The notes under the pieces were generated by a model. The model was given only the letters and a program-made list of their open reading frames with translations. It did not search any database and was not told the origin of the DNA. DNA of 64,000 nt, from positions 8,336,001 to 8,400,000 of the forward strand of contig NZ_CP107899.1 in the NCBI RefSeq assembly GCF_036013915.1, written 5' to 3'. This document shows positions 43,222-52,188 of the stretch, in pieces. Position 1 is the stretch's first letter, and each line of letters begins with the position of its first letter. Origin of the DNA: Streptomyces sp. NBC_00464. GTDB lineage: Bacteria; Actinomycetota; Actinomycetes; Streptomycetales; Streptomycetaceae. The position numbers and the translations under genes are program-made.

Positions 43222-43540
43222 ACAGATTCCCCATCTAATTGCGGCGGCATGGTTCTCTTCCTTCGATCATCTTTGCGCATGGGAACTATATCGTTGCGGA
43301 AGCGAAGTGCAAGGTTGGGTGACCATCACGCTCAAGTCCTGCACACCAGCCCCCCCACTCCGGGGAGCGACCCCTCAGGAAGCAACCGGGGCACGGCGCT
43401 TGGCGAGGCGGCCTCTGTGCCGTTCAAGCTGGGAAGACCGGTGTCAGCCAGGAGGGTGCTCTCCGCCAATCCAGCTGCGCGACGCCCGTCGGGCCCGGTT
43501 AGCGTGCCGACTCCGAATCGGAGAGACAAGGGGAGAGCGC

Positions 43541-43900
43541 TTGAGCGCGATCACCTACACCGTCGACATCACCTGGTCCGACGTTGAGGCGATTGAGCGG
43601 TTCGTAGGAGAACGCATCCACCTGCAGGTCGAGCAGTATCCGGCGGAAAGCCCGGAGGGTCGGACTGCGAGGGCGCTTGGTGCACTGGTGAGCGACTCGG
43701 TGTTGGATGCGAGCCTCGCGCTGGAGGTCGACGAACCAGCGATCACAGACGACAAGCTTCAGCTGCAGCACCAGCTGAAGGAAGCCTGGCGCCGTCTCGT
43801 AATGGCTTCACGGTGCTGGCAGACGGATCGCGGCTATCAGAACGACCGCTGGCGGACCGTCACCCACACGGACGCAACCTACGAGCGCGCCCTCCGTTGA
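43541..43900 (+). CDS. Hypothetical protein
   Basis: A 119-aa protein starting at the TTG at 43541, 5 nt after GGGGAGAG, which outweighs the longer upstream frame that lacks such a site. It shows ITYTVDITWSDVEAIERFVG, a helical middle, and RLVMASRCWQTDRGYQNDRW. It is acidic and probably cytosolic. No domain is recognised. The 319 bp before it and the 347 bp after it (43901-44247) hold no other supported gene. Confidence 0.65.
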   Translation: MSAITYTVDITWSDVEAIERFVGERIHLQVEQYPAESPEGRTARALGALVSDSVLDASLALEVDEPAITDDKLQLQHQLKEAWRRLVMASRCWQTDRGYQNDRWRTVTHTDATYERALR

Positions 43901-44247
43901 AACGTCCCGGCTGCCGTGCAGGGTTCTACCCGGTGAATGCGGTTCATGAAGCCTGGGGAAGCCTCAGATGCTCCCCGTCAACCGTCGCCGCACGGGCGAC
44001 TCGGGGGCAGCCGAGCGCACACGAGCCAGTAACCCCAGGGCGGCGACGCTCCGGAGCCAGCCAGGAAGCTCACATTCGCGCACGGCCGATCAGCCACATC
44101 GCGAGCTGATCGGCCAGGTGCACACACCTGCGCGCGCTCCTGACCTGACCGGTGGTTGAAGGCCGGAGGCCGTCCGCCGCGGTTGCCGAGTAACACGCGC
44201 TCACGTCAGATTCTACAAACAGGCACTCGTCGTTGGTCTGCTGTCGC

Positions 44248-45072
44248 TCAGCCCTGCAGGAACTCGCGGGCACCGCGCAGCGTGGTGCGCAATTGCCGCT
44301 GGGTCGTCTGGCTGTCGAGGCGTACGTCGAGAGCCCCGGGAACCGTGCTCTCTGCCCGCAGGCCGGCGCGCAGACGGGAGGCGTCGAGACCATCGCGCCT
44401 GGCAATGAGGACGCCGAGTTCGTGGCGGCTCAGGGCGTCGGTCCCGGCGAGATGGTGGATACCTGCTGCGTCGCTCGACGTCAGTTCCAGCAGCGCGGCA
44501 GCCAGGTCCGAGACATGGACCGGGCAGCGGATGTCGTCGGTGAACAGGGCGCAATCAACTGTGTCGGCGGCGAGTTGGTGCACCAGGCGCTCGTGCACGG
44601 ATTGTCCGTGGCCGATGATCAGCGACGTACGGGCGACAACGGCCTTCGGGTGCACGACGAGGACCCCGGTCTCCGCCGCGGCCTTCGCTGCGCCGTACGG
44701 GGTGACGGGGTCCGGGAGACACGCCTCGTCGTAGTGGACTCGGCCGGCTCCGGAGAACACCGCGTCGGTGGAGACGTGCACCATGCGCGTTCCGTGCTTC
44801 GCAGCGACTATCGCGAGCTGGAGTGGTCCTTCCGCGGTGATCGCCCAGTCGGCCCGGCCGCTCGATGCGTTGATGACAACGTGCGGGTTCACCTCGGCCA
44901 TGACGGCGTCCAAGTTTCCCGCGTCCCGTAGATCGAGGGGGCACCATGCGGTCGGGGAGGCGTCGCCCGGCTCGGTCGCGTACGTCGCGACCGTCGTGAT
45001 CCCTGCCGTTGTCGCCTGCCGGACCAGCTCGGATCCCAGAAAACCGCTGCCGCCGACGATCAGAATTGTCAT
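44248..45072 (-). CDS. RmlD-like dTDP-4-dehydrorhamnose reductase family (SDR)
   Basis: A 274-aa protein from the ATG at 45072. The NAD(P)-binding site is ILIVGGSGFLGSELVRQATT. DVVINASSGRADWAI-type segments, then HVSTDAVFSGAG and the YGAAKAAAE active site (YxxxK), match RmlD/extended SDR enzymes, e.g. MAT2B- or RmlD-type reductases of sugar nucleotides. It is separated from the upstream GNAT gene by a terminator at 45107, so it may be transcribed separately. With the UDP-glucose dehydrogenase and aminotransferase nearby, a nucleotide-sugar pathway is plausible but unproven. Confidence 0.85.
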   Translation of the reverse strand: MTILIVGGSGFLGSELVRQATTAGITTVATYATEPGDASPTAWCPLDLRDAGNLDAVMAEVNPHVVINASSGRADWAITAEGPLQLAIVAAKHGTRMVHVSTDAVFSGAGRVHYDEACLPDPVTPYGAAKAAAETGVLVVHPKAVVARTSLIIGHGQSVHERLVHQLAADTVDCALFTDDIRCPVHVSDLAAALLELTSSDAAGIHHLAGTDALSRHELGVLIARRDGLDASRLRAGLRAESTVPGALDVRLDSQTTQRQLRTTLRGAREFLQG

Positions 45073-45106
45073 CTGCGTAACCGTAGCCCCGTGGGCCCCA
45101 CGGCGA

Positions 45107-45140
45107 AGGCGGTCACCCCGGTGTTCGGGTGTGACCGCCT
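45107..45140 (-). terminator. Intrinsic terminator
   Basis: AGGCGGTCAC (45107-45116) pairs with GTGACCGCCT (45131-45140), and the stem extends by CCCG/CGGG with a one-base bulge. It lies between the GNAT stop (45172) and the RmlD-like start (45072). Confidence 0.65.
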
Positions 45141-45171
45141 CTGCCGTCAGCATGCCTGGCAGCCCGGGCGA

Positions 45172-45633
45172 CTACGCCTGTGGCTGCCAGACGTAGCGGA
45201 CGTCGGGCTCGCGCTCGTCGTTGCGCTGCCCATCGGTGCGCTCGGCCTCGGTGAAGCCGTGCCGTTGGTAGAAGCGCCGGGCCGGGCCGTTGACCTGGAA
45301 CGTCCACAGCAACAGGCCGTCCGGCTGCTGTCGCTTGGCCAGGGACATGAACCGGTCGCCGAGGCCCCGTCCGCGCCATTCCGATTCGAGGTAGAGCTGC
45401 TTCAGCTCGTCGCCTTTGAGCACCAGGAGCCCCACCACGCTGTTCCCGGTGACGGCCACCCAGGTGTCGTACTGCGGCACGAGCACGCGGGCGAACCAGT
45501 CCCGCACCTCGGCTTTGCCGTGTGCGCAGCGCACGGTTGGCAAAGCCGAGGCGTAGGAGCGCAGCCACACATCGGCTGCAGCGTGTGCGTCGGCGGCGTG
45601 GGCCCGGCGGAGGAGAACGTCGTCGCTGCTCAT
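45172..45633 (-). CDS. GNAT family N-acetyltransferase
   Basis: A 153-aa protein from the ATG at 45633, 14 nt after the UDP-glucose dehydrogenase stop, so probably in one operon with it. The acetyl-CoA-binding motif A reads LKQLYLESEWRGRGLGDRFM (R-G-x-G-L-G), followed by FQVNGPARRFYQRHGFTEAE, typical of small GNATs. The substrate may be an amino sugar or amino group made by the neighbouring enzymes; this is inferred from position only. Confidence 0.88.
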   Translation of the reverse strand: MSSDDVLLRRAHAADAHAAADVWLRSYASALPTVRCAHGKAEVRDWFARVLVPQYDTWVAVTGNSVVGLLVLKGDELKQLYLESEWRGRGLGDRFMSLAKRQQPDGLLLWTFQVNGPARRFYQRHGFTEAERTDGQRNDEREPDVRYVWQPQA

Positions 45634-45647
45634 GGCGCGGGCCGGTT

Positions 45648-46970
45648 CTACTTCCCCGGACGCCCGAGCTGGTGGACGGTCCAGCCCGTCGCGCGCCAGG
45701 GCTCGGGGTCGAGGGTGGTGCGGCAGTCGACGAGGAGGGGGTTGGCCGGGCGGTCCACCAGGGCGTGGGGGTCGGCCTGCCGGTACTCGGGCCATTCGGT
45801 GGCCAGGACGACGAGTTCCGCGCCGTCGACGGAGGCCTCCAGGTCGTCGGTGTAGTCCAACTCCGGGTTGCGGACCATCGCCGTGGGCACGGCCTGCGGG
45901 TCGTGGACGGTGACGGTGGCGCCGGCCTGCTGGAGGGCCTGGGAGAGCGCGAGGGCTGGGGAATCGCGTACGTCGTTGGTGCCGGGCTTGAACGCGGCGC
46001 CCCACACGGTGATCCGGGTGTCCTTGATGGGGCGGTCGCCCAGGGCACGGCTGATGAGGCCGAGGGCGACGTCGGTGCGGTTCTCGTTGATCTCCTCGGC
46101 GGCGCGCAGGAGGGTCGCGGCCTGTTCGGCGCCGAGCTGCAGGGCGGATGCAGTGAAAGCGCGGACGTCCTTGGGGAGGCAGCCTCCTCCGTAGCCAATG
46201 CCGGGCCGCATGCCGCCGGCGCCGATGCGGGGGTCGATGCCGAGGATGTCCACAATCTGGGAGACGTCGCCGCCCGCAGCCTCGCACATGTCGGCGACGG
46301 CGTTGATGTAGCTGATCTTCAGGCCGAGGAAGGTGTTCGCGGCGCCCTTGGCCAGCTCGGCGGTCTGCGGGTCGGTGACGAAGATCGGAACGCCCGTGTC
46401 GATGATCCCGGCGTACACCGCACGGATCGCCTTCTCGCCCTCAGCGGTGGTGACGCCGGCGATGAGCCGGTCCGGGCGGAGGGTGTCCTCGACTGCGTGG
46501 CCCTCGCGCAGGAACTCAGGGTTCCACACGACGTCGACCTGGTTGCCGGCGGGGGCCAGGCGCTGCGCGAGGGCGGTGACCTGGCTGGTGGTGCCGACGG
46601 TGACGGTGGACTTCCCGACGATCGTGGACGCACGGTCGAGGTGGGGGGCGAGCTGGCGGATCGCGCCGAAGACCTGTGCGGTGTCGTAGGAGCGGCCGTC
46701 TGCGTCGATGGGGGTGCCGACGCCGATGAAGTGCAGCTCGGCGAATTCGGCGGCCTCGCGAATGTCGGTGGTGAAGCGCAGACGTCTGCTCTGCGTGTGG
46801 CGGGCGAGTAGCTCGGGCAGGCCGGTCTCGTAGATGGGGCATTCGCCGGCGTTGAGTCGATCGACCTTGGCCTGGTCGACGTCCACGCCGATGACCTCGT
46901 GGCCGAGCTCTGCCATCGCCGCAGCGTGCGGGATGCCGAGGTGACCGCAGCCGATCACGGAAACGCGCAT
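45648..46970 (-). CDS. UDP-glucose/GDP-mannose 6-dehydrogenase family protein
   Basis: A 440-aa protein from the ATG at 46970 (AGGACG upstream). The N-terminal Rossmann motif is MRVSVIGCGHLGIPHAAAMA. Catalytic elements are NPEFLREG (about 150-157), the Lys-rich AKGAANTFLGLKISYINAVA, and GYGGGCLPKDVRAF with nucleophile Cys264; WGAAFKPGTNDVRDSPA is the C-terminal UDP-binding motif. It oxidises a UDP-hexose to the uronic acid using two NAD+. It starts the small operon with the GNAT gene and lies downstream of a strong terminator at 46990. Confidence 0.93.
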   Translation of the reverse strand: MRVSVIGCGHLGIPHAAAMAELGHEVIGVDVDQAKVDRLNAGECPIYETGLPELLARHTQSRRLRFTTDIREAAEFAELHFIGVGTPIDADGRSYDTAQVFGAIRQLAPHLDRASTIVGKSTVTVGTTSQVTALAQRLAPAGNQVDVVWNPEFLREGHAVEDTLRPDRLIAGVTTAEGEKAIRAVYAGIIDTGVPIFVTDPQTAELAKGAANTFLGLKISYINAVADMCEAAGGDVSQIVDILGIDPRIGAGGMRPGIGYGGGCLPKDVRAFTASALQLGAEQAATLLRAAEEINENRTDVALGLISRALGDRPIKDTRITVWGAAFKPGTNDVRDSPALALSQALQQAGATVTVHDPQAVPTAMVRNPELDYTDDLEASVDGAELVVLATEWPEYRQADPHALVDRPANPLLVDCRTTLDPEPWRATGWTVHQLGRPGK

Positions 46971-46989
46971 TGCAGGTCGTCCTTGTCTG

Positions 46990-47023
46990 GTCGGGGGCAC
47001 ACCGACTTCGGTGTGCCCCCGAC
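46990..47023 (-). terminator. Strong intrinsic terminator (15-bp perfect stem)
   Basis: GTCGGGGGCACACCG (46990-47004), loop ACTT, and the exact complement (47009-47023). It lies between the aminotransferase stop (47136) and the UDP-glucose dehydrogenase start (46970). Confidence 0.85.
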
Positions 47024-47135
47024 GCTATCGGTTGGCGAGTAGGGCCCAAGACGGGTTGCTCGCAGGTTCGTTGGAGTGTTCGATCGGATGACCGCGGATC
47101 CGGTCGAGGCGCCAGCTTTGAGGCGGGCCGGCGGT

Positions 47136-48428
47136 TCAGTTCACGGCGTCCAGCGCGCCGGACAGCACGGTCGTCAGGAACTCGATTTCCTCGTCAGTCG
47201 ACGTCAGCGGGGGCGCGACGACGAGCCCTTCGCTCTTGGGGTCCCCGGCGCCAGTGAACGGGTAGAAGAACACGCCTCGTTCCTCCGCGGCCTTCATCAC
47301 GGGCCAGAGCTGCCCCTGGGCGACCTCCACCCCGTAGAGGAAGCCTCGCCCGCGGATGTCCTTCACAGGCCCGACGCCGTTCAGCGACGTCATGGCCTCC
47401 CCGAGGCGTTGGCTGCGCGCTGCGAAGGCTGTGAAGTCCATCTCCTCCAGCTCGTCGAGGACGCCCAGGCACGCGGCTGCCATGAGGGGATGGGTGGCCA
47501 TGGTGCCCATCGCGGGCAGCGGATCGGCGTCCTCATGCCGGATCCACCTGGCCACCTCGGGGGACACCAGCACCGCGCCGACGCTCGTGTATCCGGCGCC
47601 CAGCCCCTTGGAAAGGATCACGATGTCGGGCTCGCAGCCGTCCCAGTGGTGGCTGGCGAGCGGTGTGCCGGTGCGCCACATCCCGGTCAGGACCTCATCG
47701 TGGATCACGAGGACGTCCCGCTCCTGGCAAATCTCCGAGACCCGCCGGAGGTATCCGTCGGGCGGCACGAAGGCGCCACCGGTGGTCCCGTTGATGGGCT
47801 CGATCAACACCGCGGCAACGTTTTCGGCACCGCGGCGGTCGATCTCCTGTCCGATCTCGTCGGCGCACGAGACGTCGCAGTCGCGGTCTTCGTGGGCGTG
47901 CGTCGGCGGGTAGGGCGCTGGGAAGCCGGGGCCGAGGTCGAGGGCGTCCTCCGGGCGTGGCCTGCGGGCGTGGTTGCCGGCCAGGGCGAGGGTCAGCACC
48001 GACATCCCGTGGTAGCTCAACGTCGAGGTCAGAATGTCCCCGCGCCGCTTCCCGTTACGCACCCGGGTGATGTTGCGCACCAGGCCCACGGCCACCTCGA
48101 CCCCGAGCGTTCCGCATGTTGTCAGCGCTACGGAGTCGTCGGGGCGGCGCACGGCGCGGCACAGACGCTCCATCAGTTCCATCTGGATGTGGGGCTGGAC
48201 GACGGCGGCACCGCCGAAGGAGTAGCGGAAGAACTGCTTCTCGATCCGGGCGTGGACCTTGCTGCTGCTCTGGCCCACGTTGGTGCAGAGCAGTCCGCTC
48301 GATCCGTCGAAGATCCGGGTGCCGCCGACAAGGTGCAGCCAGGGGCCCTGTGCTCCCACGACTTCGAAGTCCGGCATGGGCCGGGATGACGTCAGCAGCC
48401 GCTCACGGTTGTGCGTGTACGAGTCCAC
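47136..48428 (-). CDS. Class III (PLP) aminotransferase
   Basis: A 430-aa protein from the GTG at 48428 (AAGGG upstream). It shows the fold-type I class III pattern: TCGTLGVEVAVGL (PLP phosphate site), LSYHGMSVLTLALAG, VLIEPINGTTGGAFVPPDGY, and VIHDEVLTGMWRTG with the PLP-binding Asp. The Schiff-base Lys is Lys274 in VILSKGLGAGY. It resembles aspartate-aminotransferase-family enzymes acting on omega-amino acids, diamines or sugars. The substrate is unknown. It follows the Sir2-like gene by 84 bp with a hairpin between, so the two may be partly co-transcribed. Confidence 0.9.
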   Translation of the reverse strand: MDSYTHNRERLLTSSRPMPDFEVVGAQGPWLHLVGGTRIFDGSSGLLCTNVGQSSSKVHARIEKQFFRYSFGGAAVVQPHIQMELMERLCRAVRRPDDSVALTTCGTLGVEVAVGLVRNITRVRNGKRRGDILTSTLSYHGMSVLTLALAGNHARRPRPEDALDLGPGFPAPYPPTHAHEDRDCDVSCADEIGQEIDRRGAENVAAVLIEPINGTTGGAFVPPDGYLRRVSEICQERDVLVIHDEVLTGMWRTGTPLASHHWDGCEPDIVILSKGLGAGYTSVGAVLVSPEVARWIRHEDADPLPAMGTMATHPLMAAACLGVLDELEEMDFTAFAARSQRLGEAMTSLNGVGPVKDIRGRGFLYGVEVAQGQLWPVMKAAEERGVFFYPFTGAGDPKSEGLVVAPPLTSTDEEIEFLTTVLSGALDAVN

Positions 48429-48464
48429 TCTGGGGAATCCCTTCTCGGGTGTGCTCGCGGGGAT

Positions 48465-48495
48465 GGGGCCGCGCACGAGTGCGGTGCGCGGCCCC
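48465..48495 (-). terminator. Hairpin between the Sir2-like and aminotransferase genes
   Basis: GGGGCCGCGCAC (48465-48476), a 7-nt loop and GTGCGCGGCCCC (48484-48495). It may terminate or attenuate the Sir2-like transcript before the aminotransferase gene. Confidence 0.7.
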
Positions 48496-48511
48496 GGGGG
48501 CGCCGCGCCGG

Positions 48512-49768
48512 TCAGGCGACAGGCCGGGCAGCAGGGACGTTCACGCCGAGCTGGGAGCACAGCTTGATGAGCGTGGGGATGGCCTCGGCCTTCACGATCA
48601 CGTCGCCGTGCTGCGGGCCCTCCAGCGGATAGGGCATGTACTTGCCGAACTCCTCCAGACCTTCGGTGTCGATGAAGAAGACCTTCATGCCGCGCTCGCG
48701 GGCCCGTTTCTCGACCGACCGTCGGTCGGCGTGCAGGCCGACGACCAGGAGCGCCTTTGCCTCGGGGTGGAACGGCACGGGCGGGATCTTCTGGTCGTAG
48801 CGGCGCACGAAGCACTCGTCGAGGCCGGCCCGTGCGGCGAGCAGGTCGAAGTTGTGCTGGAGCACGGGGCCGACGAAGTGTCCGGCGTCGTGCAACGCCT
48901 TGAGCGCGTGGTGGGCGGCCGTCGGTTCGGCGAGGAAGCTGTCTCGGAACATTGTCACCAGCTCGTCGGCCTTCGCCGTGGCGTCGAGCAGCATCTCCCG
49001 CACGAGCGTGTCCTTCTGCGGGCTCAGGACGAACGGATGCGTGCCCTTCATGACGTTGTCGGTCCTGGTGGTGACCCGGTACGCCTGGTGCAGGAAGTGC
49101 AGCGGCGGGACGCCGGCCTCGACGCTCGTGCCGCAGCCGATCTCGACCTGGAACGGGAGGTGCTTGGACAGCGCGCTCAGGTCCTCGGAGTAGGTCGGGT
49201 TGCCACGCTCGTCCTTGATGCGGATGCCGCCCGCCAGCACGTTCCACGGCATCTGGCGCACGGTGCGCGTCACCGCGAAGTCCTCGGAGACGAACACGAC
49301 GTCGAGCGAGGAGAACCCGGCCGGCGTGTCCCGCGAGGCTCGCTCGTCCTGCGGGTGCGTGTCGTACGGGGTGACAGTGACACGCAGGTCGCCCTTCGAC
49401 CACATGGTGTCATCGACCTGCCGCCAGCCGCCCTCGGTGAGCCAGGAGCGGACGTTTGCGCGGTACTCGCTGATCTCGGCCCTTGGGGCGAGGACCGACG
49501 TGTACAGGTACAGGTCCGCGAGAACGAGTCGCGGCACCGGGAACGTGTAGTCGAGGTCGTACCGGTATCGGTAGTGCACGATGCGGCGGCGGCCCTGCTC
49601 GTCCTCGGACCAGCCGGACTGGACGGTGTTCGCCGGATCCTGCGTCCGGCGCCAAATGCCCTCCTCGATCGCCCGGGGCCGTTCGTGTCCGGCGCCGGCG
49701 AAGTACTTCTCCCAGGTTGTCACCTGGCTGGCATCGAGCTGTTCGATCACGGGATAGGGAAGGAACAT
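48512..49768 (-). CDS. Sir2-like (sirtuin-fold) protein with novel N-terminal domain
   Basis: A 418-aa protein from the ATG at 49768 (AGGAGG just upstream). Residues 1-200 are of unrecognised type (WRRTQDPANTVQSGWSEDEQ; DTMWSKGDLRVTVTPYDTHP). Residues about 205-400 read as a Sir2 NAD-binding fold: GCGTSVEAGVPPLHFLH (the GAGxSxxxGIPxFR motif), QHNFDLLAARAGL (the TQNIDxLHxxAG motif) and ALLVVGLHADRRSVEKRARE, then MKVFFIDTEG. The catalytic His-Gly that normally follows the QNID helix is not evident, so it may bind or degrade NAD(H) or sense it rather than deacetylate. Its gene starts the aminotransferase-side transcription unit. Confidence 0.75.
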   Translation of the reverse strand: MFLPYPVIEQLDASQVTTWEKYFAGAGHERPRAIEEGIWRRTQDPANTVQSGWSEDEQGRRRIVHYRYRYDLDYTFPVPRLVLADLYLYTSVLAPRAEISEYRANVRSWLTEGGWRQVDDTMWSKGDLRVTVTPYDTHPQDERASRDTPAGFSSLDVVFVSEDFAVTRTVRQMPWNVLAGGIRIKDERGNPTYSEDLSALSKHLPFQVEIGCGTSVEAGVPPLHFLHQAYRVTTRTDNVMKGTHPFVLSPQKDTLVREMLLDATAKADELVTMFRDSFLAEPTAAHHALKALHDAGHFVGPVLQHNFDLLAARAGLDECFVRRYDQKIPPVPFHPEAKALLVVGLHADRRSVEKRARERGMKVFFIDTEGLEEFGKYMPYPLEGPQHGDVIVKAEAIPTLIKLCSQLGVNVPAARPVA

Positions 49769-49777
49769 CTCGTCCTC

Positions 49778-50002
49778 CTAGTGAGCTGTTGGAGTAGCGC
49801 GTGCTTCCGGGCTGGGCGCGGCTGCCATCCCGCTGCAACGCGGGGAGGCTGCTGGATGTGCGGTCGCGTGGCTGTGCTCGGAGGGCAGCATCCCGGGGCC
49901 GTGGACGTTGAAGGGCCGGATGATCCCGGTGTTCACTTTGAACTCGCGGCGGTAGGCCACGGTCATCGCTTCCAGGAACCGCTTGGCCTCCTGATAGCCG
50001 GA
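49778..50002 (-). pseudogene. Nucleotide-sugar epimerase/dehydratase fragment
   Basis: From 50002 leftwards the frame reads SGYQEAKRFLEAMTVAYRRE, then FKVNTGIIRPFNVHGPGM, with the YxxxK active-site pair and the RPFNVxGPxM motif of extended SDR epimerases or UDP-glucuronate decarboxylases. The Rossmann half is missing, and after GPGM the sequence is unrelated. A decarboxylase of this type would use the product of the nearby UDP-glucose dehydrogenase, so the cluster may once have made a UDP-pentose. Confidence 0.7.
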
Positions 50003-50094
50003 CTGAACATGGCGCGGACGCGGGCGGTGAGATCCTGCATGTCGGTGGCCGGCACTCGGGCCGCAGGCATGTGGGGAAGGACGAAGGTGCTCAT
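49963..50094 (-). CDS. Small ORF overlapping the HATPase stop
   Basis: A 43-aa frame from the ATG at 50094 (GAGG upstream), overlapping the HATPase stop: MSTFVLPHMPAARVPATDMQ, then DLTARVRAMFSPAIRRP. Its 3' third runs out of frame into the epimerase fragment, so the natural protein was probably longer or different at its end. It may be the N-terminus of a lost gene or a short peptide coupled to the HATPase. Confidence 0.4.
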   Translation of the reverse strand: MSTFVLPHMPAARVPATDMQDLTARVRAMFSPAIRRPSGSWKR

Positions 50095-50630
50095 GCCCTC
50101 ACCCCTGCCACTGCAGCACGAGGATGCTGTGACGTGCTGTCGGTGACGGCGGCCGGTGGAGGGACGTTGGCGAAGCCCTGGTGGGCAGGGAGCGAGCACC
50201 AGGTGGATGTGCCGTCGTCGCTCGTACCCCAGGCGTCGGACAAGGCGTCGACGAGGTGTAAGCCGCGGCCGTCCTCGTCGTCCAGGGCCGTGTTCCGCAG
50301 TTCGGGGGCCGCCGGGTTGCCGTCGCGCACTTCGATCACGAAGTGGCTGACGGAGAAGTACAAGCGCACGCGGATGTCGCCCCGACCATGCTGGAAGGCA
50401 TTCGTGACGAGCTCACTGACCAGGAGTTCGGCTGTCTCCACCAGGCGAGGGTGGCGCCACGCCCGCAGCGACGTTGCGATGATCCGCCGGAACTTTCTCG
50501 GCCAGAGCGCTTCTGCTGCCGAGAGGCCACCGCTGTGGCCGGTCGGCGCCCGCCCGATGGACATGTCGAGGCCGATACGCACAGCGCGAGGGCAGGCGCT
50601 GGTCCGTACAGCAGTCGCAGTCATCATCAT
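50091..50630 (-). CDS. HATPase_c ATP-binding protein (anti-sigma/SpoIIAB-like)
   Basis: A 179-aa protein from the ATG at 50630 (three ATGs in a row; AGGG upstream). The Bergerat fold is visible: N-box ELLVSELVTNAFQHG, then FVIEVRDGNPA and DEDGRGLHLVDALSDAWG with the G1-type glycines. Streptomyces has dozens of these single-domain proteins, which bind ATP and may act as anti-sigma factors or kinases, often beside an XRE/TPR regulator. Here such a regulator diverges at 50941. The fairly long N-terminus (about 35 residues) is variable in the family. Confidence 0.88.
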   Translation of the reverse strand: MMMTATAVRTSACPRAVRIGLDMSIGRAPTGHSGGLSAAEALWPRKFRRIIATSLRAWRHPRLVETAELLVSELVTNAFQHGRGDIRVRLYFSVSHFVIEVRDGNPAAPELRNTALDDEDGRGLHLVDALSDAWGTSDDGTSTWCSLPAHQGFANVPPPAAVTDSTSQHPRAAVAGVRA

Positions 50631-50735
50631 GCTGAGCCCTTCAATGTGTGGGTCCTCAAAGCACCGCGGTATGACCCGGAGTACCGGCCGCCATCGGTTG
50701 CACGGCGGCCACGGTCGCTCCCTCCGTCAGAGAAC

Positions 50736-50767
50736 GACCGGCCCCGACGGGGGTGACAGGGCCGGTC
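50736..50767. terminator. Hairpin between divergent genes
   Basis: GACCGGCCC (50736-50744), a 14-nt loop and GGGCCGGTC (50759-50767). It lies between the divergent HATPase and XRE genes, where no transcript should end. It may be left over from a lost gene or may be a leader element. Confidence 0.5.
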
Positions 50768-50940
50768 TCCTCTTGGCCGCCGCGCCGGAGTCGACTCGGT
50801 GGCTGCTACTCAGTCAACGAGCCAAGGGAGAAGGGCGACAGGAAGAGTTCCACGTTCGTTCCCGCCCACTACCCGGAAGACTTTGCGTCTGCTTTACACG
50901 GCACCTGTCGCCAACGTGATGGCGGCGCTACTTTCGGTGG

Positions 50941-52188
50941 ATGGATGCGAACCTGGCCCTGAAAGGCCAGATGAAACAACTGGGCCTCACCCAAGACGAG
51001 TTGGCGGACCAGCTCAACAAGGCCGTGCACGACATCACCGGGCGCCCGGGGGAAGTGTCGTCGCGCACTGTCCGCAACCTGCTCAACGGGTCCAGCCGCC
51101 GCCCAATCGGACGCACTTGCGCTGCACTTGAGCGTGTGTTCGGCTGCCCGGTGGCGGACCTAGGACTCATCGCACCCAGCTCCATGAACCACCCCCGGGA
51201 GGACCCCGTGCGGCGTCGACAATTCGTCCTGTCTACCGGGGCGGCCGCGGCCGCCCCCGTCCTGAAGCAACGCCGGGCCGTGGGGATGTCGGACGTGGCC
51301 CGCGCCTCAGCCGCCATGGACGCCCTGGTGGATGCCGACAACCGCACCGGCGGACACTCATCCCTGGCCGCCCGGGCCCTCACCGAACGAGCCAAGCTGC
51401 TGGAACTCCAGCAGCGCAACGCCAGCGACCGGGTCCGCCGCGCCGTCTACGCGCTCGCGGCCGAGTACACCAACGCCGCGGTCTGGTCCTACATCGATCT
51501 GCGCGACCTGACGTCGGCGCAGAAGCACCTTCATGAGTCGTCAACGTTCGCCGGTCTGTCGCAGGACCCGCCCACGGGTATGCGCGTGTGGGTCCTCATG
51601 GCCATGCTCGCCTACCAGAAGAAGAACGGGCCGGAGGAACTCGCAGCGGCCCAGGCCGCCAGCGCATCCCCCGCGGCCCGCAGAGATCCTCTCTTCGGCT
51701 CCATGGGACGCGTTCGTGTTGCCCTGGCGTACTCCTCACTGGGAGAGCATGCGGCCGCCAGAAGGGCACTGGAGTCAGCGCAGAGCAGTCTCCGCAAAGC
51801 GCCAGAGGACGAACGCCCACGATGGACCGACTTCTACCAGCCGGCGGAACTCAACCACCTCTCGGCCGGAATCCTGAACCGGCAAGGAGACCCTGCCACC
51901 GCAGAGGCAATGGCCCATCGCGCCCTGGCCACGCTGCCCCCAGAGTTCCAGCGCAACCGCGCCATGGTCACCTGCGAGCTGGCGCTCGCCCAGCTACGGC
52001 AAGGGGAGCCCGAACAGGCCACGACCACCGCAGCCACAGTGTTCGCCACCATGAAGGGAGCCCCGTTGCCCGGACGGATGCGCACCCTCATCGGAGACTT
52101 CCACCGGGACCTGTTCCGGCTGGCACCGTCCACCAGGTACGCCCGCGACTGGGCAGACCGCATGCGAGATGAATGGAGTCAAAAGTGA
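50941..52188 (+). CDS. XRE-family regulator with TPR-like C-terminus
   Basis: A 415-aa protein from the ATG at 50941, without a strong ribosome-binding site (possibly leaderless). The N-terminal HTH covers residues 5-70 (KQLGLTQDELADQLNKAVHD; VSSRTVRNLLNGSSRRPIGR). RRRQFVLSTGAAAAAPVL is a twin-Arg-like hydrophobic segment often seen in this Streptomyces group. About 300 residues of TPR-type helices follow. Such proteins are typical partners of HATPases and of biosynthetic genes. It is translationally coupled to a GNAT gene (GTGA). Confidence 0.88.
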   Translation: MDANLALKGQMKQLGLTQDELADQLNKAVHDITGRPGEVSSRTVRNLLNGSSRRPIGRTCAALERVFGCPVADLGLIAPSSMNHPREDPVRRRQFVLSTGAAAAAPVLKQRRAVGMSDVARASAAMDALVDADNRTGGHSSLAARALTERAKLLELQQRNASDRVRRAVYALAAEYTNAAVWSYIDLRDLTSAQKHLHESSTFAGLSQDPPTGMRVWVLMAMLAYQKKNGPEELAAAQAASASPAARRDPLFGSMGRVRVALAYSSLGEHAAARRALESAQSSLRKAPEDERPRWTDFYQPAELNHLSAGILNRQGDPATAEAMAHRALATLPPEFQRNRAMVTCELALAQLRQGEPEQATTTAATVFATMKGAPLPGRMRTLIGDFHRDLFRLAPSTRYARDWADRMRDEWSQK

